This document shows, in pieces, positions 57,734 to 64,000 of a stretch of DNA of 64,000 nucleotides. A model generated the notes under the pieces. That model was not told the DNA's origin, ran no database searches, and saw only the letters and a list, made by a program, of their open reading frames with translations. The stretch's first letter is position 1. Each line of letters opens with the position of its first letter. The translations under genes were made by a program, and so were the position numbers. This DNA comes from Legionella longbeachae (GTDB lineage Bacteria; Pseudomonadota; Gammaproteobacteria; Legionellales; Legionellaceae). The stretch spans positions 112,488 through 176,487 of the forward strand of contig NZ_RXNW01000012.1 of NCBI RefSeq assembly GCF_004283175.1, written 5' to 3'.

Positions 57734-58630
57734 ATGTATTGGATAACTACTAATGAAAATTATTTTAATCAACAAAAAGTAGAAGCACTATCTGAGAAGG
57801 AGCTAAAAGAACTGATTAAAATTCGTCGATTGATTAATTCGAACAGGTCGTTCTTATTTAATATGGATTATTTAATACAAAATTACGTTGATTTTGAATT
57901 GGAATTATATAAAGCTTCCCTTTTATATCAAACTTATCCTTATGATAGAGCAGTTATCGAAGAGAACATTAGGAAAATAAATTTAAAATTAATTAATCTA
58001 TTTTCTACAAGTAAGGCTTTTATAGATAAAGGTCATTCATTAATAAAACGAATAATAAATAACGATTATTTTACCAAAAGAACTCATTTTTATTACGATA
58101 AGTTTTTTAGTTATCGCCTTATAGAAGCTTTGAGAAATTCAACCCAGCATTCAGATGATCCTCTCGATATTTTAAAATTCAATAGCGCCTCGATTTCCGG
58201 GAATTCAATAACAACAGTCATGCCTTTTGTTGACACTGAACGATTGAGGTTGAATAAAAAATTTAAAATCTCAATATTACCTCCAGATTCAATTCATATC
58301 AATTTAACATTATGTGTTAGACAATATGTAGAATGTCTATCAAAGGTTTATAATGAGTCAATTAAAGAAGTACAGCCAATTATTAAACACCAAATTGAAA
58401 ATGCAAAAGAAATTCTGCTCAAAAAAAATTTAAATACAGAAACTAAAAATATTCTTATTTTTTTTAACACCGATCTAAAACATCAAATCAGTATAGATTT
58501 ATTAAAGTTTAATCTACTGTCTAAGAAATATGGACAGTTAAATAAGTTATCTAAATGTAATGTAAGCTCCCAAATATCACAAAAAGATCTGGCTTTGCTC
58601 AAAGACATGGATAAAAGATATTCAAAATAA
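57734..58630 (+). CDS. Hypothetical protein with HEPN-type RxxxxH motif
   Basis: I do not recognise a named family for this 298-residue all-helical protein. Residues 134-139 read R-N-S-T-Q-H in LIEALRNSTQHSDD, the R-x4-H pattern of HEPN ribonucleases, with the typical polar residue after Arg. Helices flank the motif as in that fold. HEPN proteins of defence islands cut RNA in infected cells. The rest shows no second domain. AAGG lies about ten bases before the ATG. The location in the defence-like island supports the idea, but the motif is short and could be chance. Confidence 0.6.
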   Translation: MYWITTNENYFNQQKVEALSEKELKELIKIRRLINSNRSFLFNMDYLIQNYVDFELELYKASLLYQTYPYDRAVIEENIRKINLKLINLFSTSKAFIDKGHSLIKRIINNDYFTKRTHFYYDKFFSYRLIEALRNSTQHSDDPLDILKFNSASISGNSITTVMPFVDTERLRLNKKFKISILPPDSIHINLTLCVRQYVECLSKVYNESIKEVQPIIKHQIENAKEILLKKNLNTETKNILIFFNTDLKHQISIDLLKFNLLSKKYGQLNKLSKCNVSSQISQKDLALLKDMDKRYSK

Positions 58631-58994
58631 ATGATGTAAATTTCTTTAGCTTGAGGGCACGTTTTTAATGGGCAATTATTCAATTTCGCGCATATGATTG
58701 TGCTTCCAACAACCTAATTGCTGACTAGCAAAGTGGTTCCCAACTGGGAAAAGACAAAAGCATTTCTTGATTAAAAGCGTGGTTATACCTTACTGTTTGT
58801 AATGTAATTTTGCGTGCCGCAATGGTGCCTTTGAAAATACAATGAAAATAAATAGTAATCAATCAGTTATAATCAATGGGTCAGACTAGATCGAATTAAA
58901 AATTTATTTAGAATAAGTTTTATATTTTCATTTTATAATCAATTGGGTATGACCCAGATCCAAACAGAAAGCTAATTAAAAGGAATTTTGACTA
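58631..58994. other. Intergenic region with short repeats
   Basis: No gene seen in 364 bp. TTATAATCAAT(T)GGGT occurs twice, at 58867-58880 and 58934-58948, and TGGGTCA (58877-58883) is inverted as TGACCCA (58950-58956). These could be regulatory sites for the gene at 58995 or scars of a small insertion. Confidence 0.35.
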
Positions 58995-59705
58995 ATGGAT
59001 TTAAATATTTTCGGTGAGATTAAAAATTTTTTTTTAGCCCATTTTAATAATAAATGGATAACAACAGTAGGAATTCTCATAAGTGCAGGGTTGGGGGTTT
59101 TTAACCTTTGGCACTTGAAAAAAGCAGAACAAATTAGAACCGATGAAATGCTATTTCAAAAAGTTATCCCTCAAATGAAAGAAATAATTAAACAACTTAC
59201 AGAACTGTCATTTAACAAAAATAATGATGCATCTACTTGGAGTATTCTAATCGAACAATTAGCTGCTTTTCATAATATTGCTATAAAAATAAGTAATTTT
59301 GAATTTAGACAGCTATATTGTGTGGAACTTAATGCTTTTTCATTAGGATTATATAATTTAATGAAAAATATCGACGATTATCGATTTTTTTATGGTATAG
59401 AAAATTACCAAAAATATGATGGGAAAATTTTGCACAATGAATCTCGAAAATGCTTATGCAATATCTCACCCAATGTTATTGGCTGTATTTTACAATTTCT
59501 ATTCATTTTTAATGGGGTAAGGGGTGATTATTTATCAAATAAAAAAGAAATCGATAAATCTTTAGTCTCCATTCATTATGGCTGGACTGAAGATTTACCT
59601 CCTCAATCTGATGTTGAATCAATGGCATCCCCCTATAAACAAATGTATACATACGTTAATGAATGGAGCTCTTATAAAAATAAAGAGTCCGAGATGAATA
59701 TTTAA
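58995..59705 (+). CDS. Hypothetical protein with one N-terminal membrane anchor
   Basis: The 236-residue protein has a single hydrophobic segment at about 21-40 (WITTVGILISAGLGVFNLW). A short charged coil and a cytoplasmic or periplasmic helical domain follow. No known motif is seen. AAAAGGAAT precedes the ATG at normal distance. It is the last intact gene before the IS5-family element. Membrane-anchored small proteins are common in defence and toxin modules, but no function can be named. Confidence 0.55.
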   Translation: MDLNIFGEIKNFFLAHFNNKWITTVGILISAGLGVFNLWHLKKAEQIRTDEMLFQKVIPQMKEIIKQLTELSFNKNNDASTWSILIEQLAAFHNIAIKISNFEFRQLYCVELNAFSLGLYNLMKNIDDYRFFYGIENYQKYDGKILHNESRKCLCNISPNVIGCILQFLFIFNGVRGDYLSNKKEIDKSLVSIHYGWTEDLPPQSDVESMASPYKQMYTYVNEWSSYKNKESEMNI

Positions 59706-60031
59706 ATATTTCAGAAACTCTTACAGCATCTTATGAAAATAATTATTTATCAAATTGAACTCATCAATAACTAAGGCTTAAATCACTGTATGTACAATTT
59801 TAATATCTTATTATCTACTCAACGCTTCTCGTTAGAGTTCATTTACTTAATTCTTCTAAATCAAAACAAACTTTGATTTTAGGATAGAGATTTGGAACCG
59901 ATTTAGAAACTAAAATATAGGAATAATGACGTTACTATATTCCGTCCACAAACCCATCATTTTATGGATGGATTATTTTGATTGGATTTATAGGTTATCC
60001 TTAATATTGCTCTTTCCTCGAATAACCGTAC
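59706..60031. other. Flank of the insertion element, no gene seen
   Basis: Roughly 325 AT-rich bases without a convincing gene. Two minus-strand frames at 59957-60218 run into the IS end and are most likely fortuitous. Confidence 0.4.
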
Positions 60032-61151
60032 GGCTTTGTTTCCTAACCCAATAAATAACCAACTTTCGGGGCGACTTATTATTAATACTATTATGTTGAC
60101 CATTAGAAACCACCCTATAGTGCCAAGTAAATGCCCGATAAATATGCCAAGAAAAAAGGGTGGAATGTACCCAAGCAAAAATATAAATTAAGAAATTGGT
60201 CTGAATACAATGACGCATTAATGCGTCGTGGCGATATCACCATTCGGTTGTCTGCTGATGCGGTCGCCCAGTGGTATGAACGGGAGCGAGTTTATGATGG
60301 TACAGGTACTCCAAGACGTTTCACTGATTTTGCGATTATCGCCTGTCATGAAATACGCCAGGTATATAGATTACCTTTGCGGCAACCCCAAGGATTTATA
60401 AATTCTCTATTTCGGTTAATGGGGTTTCCTCTTTCCTGCCCTAATTTCAGTTGCATAAGTAAGCGGTTAAAAGAGTTAAAAATCAAAGTACCGAAGTATA
60501 AAAAAACAGATAAGCCTCTGGATAGAGTACATGCTATAGCTATTGACTCCACTGGGTTAAAGCGCTTCGAACGTGGCGAATGGCACCAGGAAAAGTATGA
60601 GCTATCCAGCAAAGCCAGTTGGTGTAAACTTCACGTGGGTGTTAATCAAAATCATTACTTTGAAGCCTGTGAATTAACGGACCGATTCACTCACGATGAC
60701 CAGCTAGTTAAACTATTGCTTGCGCAAATTAATGAACCAATTGACCATTTTTCAGGTGATGGTGCTTATGATGAAGCACCTATTTATGACGCTCTATTTG
60801 CCCACTTACCTAACGTGGATGTGCTCATTCCTCCCCGTAGTAACGCAGTTTTAAGTGATAATTCAGCGACCATGAGAAATCGAAACATTCAAGAAATCAA
60901 TGACCATGGCAGAATGCAGTGGCAGAAACAGAGGGAATATGGTCGAAGAAACTACTCGGAGCTTGGCGTGCAGCGGTATCAAAAAATACTGGGGGATTCA
61001 CTACATGTCAGAGAGATAACTAGTCAAAAACAAGAGGCGATAATTGGCTGTGGCGTGATCAATAAAATGACCTCATTGGGAATCCCTGAAAGCTACAGAT
61101 CTGCCTAAATTTTGAATAAGTCTCCAGGGCATGGGGTTAGGAAACAACGCG
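60032..61151 (+). mobile_element. IS5-family insertion sequence
   Basis: One transposase gene is flanked by imperfect inverted ends that share TTGTTTCCTAACCC: GGCTTTGTTTCCTAACCC on the left from 60032, and the complement of TGGGGTTAGGAAACAA on the right up to about 61147-61151. The left tip GGCTTTGTT resembles the ends of IS903-group elements. No obvious target duplication surrounds it, so one flank may have been rearranged. The ends are given to within a few bases. Confidence 0.75.
60131..61108 (+). CDS. IS5-family (IS903-like) DDE transposase
   Basis: The 325-residue protein has the full DDE set: first Asp in AIAIDSTGLKRF, second in HFSGDGAYDEAPIY, and the Glu in the YGRRNYSELGVQRY segment (Y-x2-R-x3-E). 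The N-terminal region NWSEYNDALMRRGDITIRLS, then RLPLRQPQGFINSLFRLMGF, is typical of the IS903 branch. No frameshift is seen, so the element may be active. It lies within the inverted ends listed. Confidence 0.92.
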   Translation: MPDKYAKKKGWNVPKQKYKLRNWSEYNDALMRRGDITIRLSADAVAQWYERERVYDGTGTPRRFTDFAIIACHEIRQVYRLPLRQPQGFINSLFRLMGFPLSCPNFSCISKRLKELKIKVPKYKKTDKPLDRVHAIAIDSTGLKRFERGEWHQEKYELSSKASWCKLHVGVNQNHYFEACELTDRFTHDDQLVKLLLAQINEPIDHFSGDGAYDEAPIYDALFAHLPNVDVLIPPRSNAVLSDNSATMRNRNIQEINDHGRMQWQKQREYGRRNYSELGVQRYQKILGDSLHVREITSQKQEAIIGCGVINKMTSLGIPESYRSA

Positions 61152-61233
61152 CTTGGGAGGAGTATCTATAATTATTTATTGGGATAATAGATGTACTTCA
61201 CTTAGCGCTTACTGTACAGCCGTAATTTTGTCC

Positions 61234-63411
61234 TTAAGAAACGGAGCCCATTGGCGAGTTAATAGTTGGCTTCTCTACTTTTTCTGTTTGAGTTTCCAAC
61301 ATCTTCTCTTTCATTTGATGAAGCATTTTTTTCATCTCGTGCAAAGTATCATGATGTTGTTGGGGAGGGATGGTCGTTGCGTGCTGTCTTTCTAACTTAA
61401 TAGTAAACTCTTTAAGGGTATCACCATGTTGCTGATGCACATTTTTCTGTTCTGATGACATCTTCTCTAAATCAATACTGCTACTCTGATGTAGTTGGCT
61501 AACCGCTTCATGTAATAACGAAACTTCTTCGTGTAACTTTTGAACGCGATGTCTTTCGAATGCATCATGCATACCCGCTAAATCATGATGTTGATCTTTA
61601 AGTGCTTCGATAAAATTTGTATTGTCGGTATCTGCAGCAATTGCGGCGATCAGGGCTTCTTTTTCTGCAACTGATTGGTATTCATTTGATACTTTTATGC
61701 ATTCTAATTTTTTAACATCATCAAGACTAGAAATCAGGTTAGCAAGAATTTTACTATCCAAATGAGCTAATGTGCGACCTCGTTCAGTACTATCTTTGCA
61801 TGAATCTACTAACTCAACCAGCATATCTCTTGATTCTTGGATAGGGAGTGTTTCTAAAATGGTACTTAGAAGATTCGATGGAAGATCTAAAATGGACTTG
61901 CTACTGTTCTTCTGAACAAGGTCTAATAGTACATTTTTGGGGAATAATTCCAGGATAGTTTTTAGTGATGCTGGATTTGTTTTCAATGCGATTTGCAGTA
62001 GATTTTGACCAACTTTATGCTTTTGATCCGGTAGGCTTATAATGGGCTTTTGTAGCACAAAATTTATCCTATTTTCTTTAGGTACGTATTCAAGGATCTG
62101 GCTTAAAACATTCGGATGAAAAACTAGGTTATCCAATAAATGAAGATGATGTTCTTGAGCACCGCTAAATAATACATCTTCAAGTGTACCAAGTTTCCCC
62201 TCTTGACTCGGGATGATTAAACCGCGGGAGGATAACTCCTTAAGAACACTCGGGACTCGCTCTATATCATGCTCTAGTAACAGTACGAGTTGCCTATGAG
62301 CAAAATCCAGCCCTGGATTAGGTTCGGTCGTTGAACTCGAATAATAGTCCAACACCTCACCTACTATCGTTGTATATTGTTCTTCCTCTGCCAAAGCATA
62401 GAGCATATTACCAGACACCAATTGTTTCTCAGGCGAATCAATCCCAGCCCCTATCAGTAAAGGAACTACTTTTAAAAAGATCTTAGTTTGCTCTGAGTCT
62501 AATCCAACCAAAAGACTCATCATTAGCCTCTCAGGATTAGGCTCTTGAGAAAAGAAGGCCAATATTTGTTTATGTATTTTATTGCCTGGTTTCGCTAATT
62601 CGCTGACCATATCAGATGGTAATTGCAAGAAACTCTTAATAGCTTTAGCACTATTAACAGCGATATCAACTTTAAGGTCCTTCAATAATTCGGGGGTTAA
62701 AACTAGAGGCTTGCTCAAAGAGCGACTCCAGGAAAGCAAATGAGATTGGTCATCGCTGAGCATTGTTTTTTCAAGTATCGATTTCACTGAAACGTTTGGA
62801 ACGATCCATTCACCTTGCTTATTATAAGCACCGCTCTTTAGCATACTTTGCTGTTCTTCTATAGCGGATTTCTGGATATATATCGATGCCAACTTAACTC
62901 TTAGAAACTCCTCTGGTTGTCCTTTCAAACTTTTCTCAGGCTCCTTTGTAAAGGTCGCCTTGCCCTCCAATACTCTATTCAATGCTTGTTCCAGCTGTAA
63001 ATTTTCCTCTGTTAAAGAAGCGATACGCACCTGACGTAGCTCATCAACGGTATCAAGCTTTACTCCAGGCATTAAATAATCAAATGGTGTTTTACGTGGT
63101 TGACTCGGCTTTAAATGCTGGTTCTCGTGGACAGCTAAAGATTCGGCTAATGCAATACAGAGCTTAGTTTCTTCACTATCAGGAGTATTATTGTAACTTA
63201 ATACCGTGTTCTTAGTGAGTTGCCAATTATCCGTGAGAAATTTACTTAATTGTTCGTAGTACTCTACGCTATTGCTTATAGTATCTAGGCGTTCTAACTC
63301 TTGTTTCAGCTGCGCTCTATAGGCAAGTACTACTTGGTCTTTAATTGGGGCTTTATCGTTATTTTTTGTTCCCCAATGTTGATATAGCTTTTCTATTTCT
63401 ACTGGAATCAT
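61234..63411 (-). CDS. Large helical/coiled-coil protein, candidate effector
   Basis: I do not recognise a named family for this protein of about 725 residues. I start it at the ATG at 63411, with GGAG eight bases upstream; the open frame extends seven codons further. Residues 230-560 are made of helical repeats that look ankyrin- or HEAT-like but degenerate (LLQIALKTNPASLKTILELF). The last 150 residues are coiled-coil, rich in His, Gln and Glu (VQKLHEEVSLLHEAVSQLHQ). There is no signal peptide. This is typical of Legionella effectors, by style only. It ends just beyond the IS5 element. Confidence 0.65.
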   Translation of the reverse strand: MIPVEIEKLYQHWGTKNNDKAPIKDQVVLAYRAQLKQELERLDTISNSVEYYEQLSKFLTDNWQLTKNTVLSYNNTPDSEETKLCIALAESLAVHENQHLKPSQPRKTPFDYLMPGVKLDTVDELRQVRIASLTEENLQLEQALNRVLEGKATFTKEPEKSLKGQPEEFLRVKLASIYIQKSAIEEQQSMLKSGAYNKQGEWIVPNVSVKSILEKTMLSDDQSHLLSWSRSLSKPLVLTPELLKDLKVDIAVNSAKAIKSFLQLPSDMVSELAKPGNKIHKQILAFFSQEPNPERLMMSLLVGLDSEQTKIFLKVVPLLIGAGIDSPEKQLVSGNMLYALAEEEQYTTIVGEVLDYYSSSTTEPNPGLDFAHRQLVLLLEHDIERVPSVLKELSSRGLIIPSQEGKLGTLEDVLFSGAQEHHLHLLDNLVFHPNVLSQILEYVPKENRINFVLQKPIISLPDQKHKVGQNLLQIALKTNPASLKTILELFPKNVLLDLVQKNSSKSILDLPSNLLSTILETLPIQESRDMLVELVDSCKDSTERGRTLAHLDSKILANLISSLDDVKKLECIKVSNEYQSVAEKEALIAAIAADTDNTNFIEALKDQHHDLAGMHDAFERHRVQKLHEEVSLLHEAVSQLHQSSSIDLEKMSSEQKNVHQQHGDTLKEFTIKLERQHATTIPPQQHHDTLHEMKKMLHQMKEKMLETQTEKVEKPTINSPMGSVS

Positions 63412-64000
63412 TATATTATCTCCCTGTCCCATTATTAATCAGAATAGACTAAACAATGAGCGGATGCATAATGACTATAGTGTTTTAAATTTTAAATGAC
63501 GGATTTATAGAGAGCCTATCCGAAAAATCGGTGGCATAGCCCGAACCGAGCCGAAACCGGTTAAAAATTGACGGCTCAATACTTTCTCAATTTGGCGTTG
63601 TTTCCTATAAGTCATGCCCTACTTCTCTTTGGAAAAAATTGATGGATTTCGCTAAGTCATTCTTTTTAGCTTGCTCCGTTTTTTCAGGCGACCCTTTCAC
63701 ATGGACTGAATAATAATAAGACAGTCACGCCGATAAAGAATTGGTATCAAAATGAACATCTAAAGGATGGAAAATCTTATCTATCACAAACTTTCGATTT
63801 TTCGGATTTTGGTGATCCAGTAAACTCATGATGTCCCTTTTTTGTTTTTTCCCCATTATAACCAATTTGAGATAGATAAGGTACCGGCCTGTTGTAAAAG
63901 ATGAGGAAACTTTACACACTCTGATAAAAAGGATCTAATCCATCAATTTTAATTGAATAACAAGAAGTTAAATGCAAGGAAGAATTCTCGACAAATCCCA
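63412..64000. other. Terminal region, mostly non-coding
   Basis: No intact gene is evident. On the minus strand about 63520-63620 reads YRKQRQIEKVLSRQFLTGF, protein-like and possibly a remnant. A short frame at 63725-63829 is listed separately. Confidence 0.35.
63725..63829 (-). CDS. Short hypothetical protein or truncated gene start
   Basis: An ATG at 63829 with AGGG five bases upstream opens 34 codons (MSLLDHQNPKNRKFVIDKIF...). The open frame extends upstream to 63919. It may be the 5' end of a deleted gene. No family recognised. Confidence 0.25.
   Translation of the reverse strand: MSLLDHQNPKNRKFVIDKIFHPLDVHFDTNSLSA

Noticed and set aside
59957-60218. Two minus-strand frames at the left IS end
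   Set aside because: They overlap each other and the transposase start and have no family or ribosome binding site.
60032-61151. Target-site duplication around the IS5-family element
   Set aside because: The flanking nine bases on the two sides do not match.
1-64000. CRISPR arrays, rRNA and tRNA genes
   Set aside because: No regularly spaced repeats and no rRNA or tRNA signatures were recognised by eye.

Overview
The window reads as chromosome of a Legionella-like gammaproteobacterium. The DNA is AT-rich, and housekeeping genes (pilBCD, hpt, pepN, pbpC with an alpha-2-macroglobulin) sit among large proteins of unknown function that look like Dot/Icm-type effectors: a SecA-like giant, an ankyrin-repeat protein, a DUF4116-like protein and coiled-coil proteins. 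The genus is an inference from gene content and style; no rRNA, tRNA or CRISPR array was recognised.

Layout. 1-5.2 kb is a minus-strand run: pilB, pilC, pilD, a YjjG-like HAD phosphatase and a sterol-desaturase-family gene cut by the window edge. 5.5-8.1 kb holds a methyltransferase, an unknown gene, and a DUF1820-hpt pair with a visible promoter and terminator. 8.3-10.2 kb is a bufferin-type operon (small secreted peptide, MNIO/DUF692 enzyme, DUF2063 partner) whose MNIO gene carries both an in-frame TGA and a one-base frameshift. 10.3-15.8 kb holds a SulP transporter with STAS and cyclic-nucleotide domains, pepN with an altered GAMEN motif, and a VOC protein. 16-27 kb alternates unknown proteins with decayed mobile DNA (GIY-YIG and IS5 pseudogenes, a GC-rich hairpin repeat) and ends with a protein of about 2235 residues carrying a SecA-like ATPase domain. 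27.9-36 kb is the divergent alpha-2-macroglobulin/pbpC pair. 36-39.2 kb is a type III polyketide synthase, methyltransferase and FAD oxidoreductase, the same composition as phenolic-lipid (srsABC-type) loci.

42.4-46.1 kb is the most interesting part. A LysR regulator is divergent from three co-directional genes: a BesD-type Fe(II)/2-oxoglutarate amino-acid halogenase homologue with the HxG motif, a serine-hydroxymethyltransferase-like PLP enzyme overlapping it, and a LysE-family amino-acid exporter. They would make a compact route that chlorinates a free amino acid, remodels it and exports it.

46-51 kb has a DUF4116-like protein, about 1.7 kb of decayed DNA with an IS4-type transposase remnant, an ankyrin protein and an unknown 436-residue protein. 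51-61.2 kb looks like a defence or mobile island: LuxR regulator, HigBA-type toxin-antitoxin, broken DUF2971 gene, serine recombinase, restriction-endonuclease-like protein, an unknown 586-residue protein, a recombinase C-terminal scar, a protein with a HEPN-type RxxxxH motif, a membrane-anchored protein and an IS5-family element. The window closes with a large coiled-coil protein.
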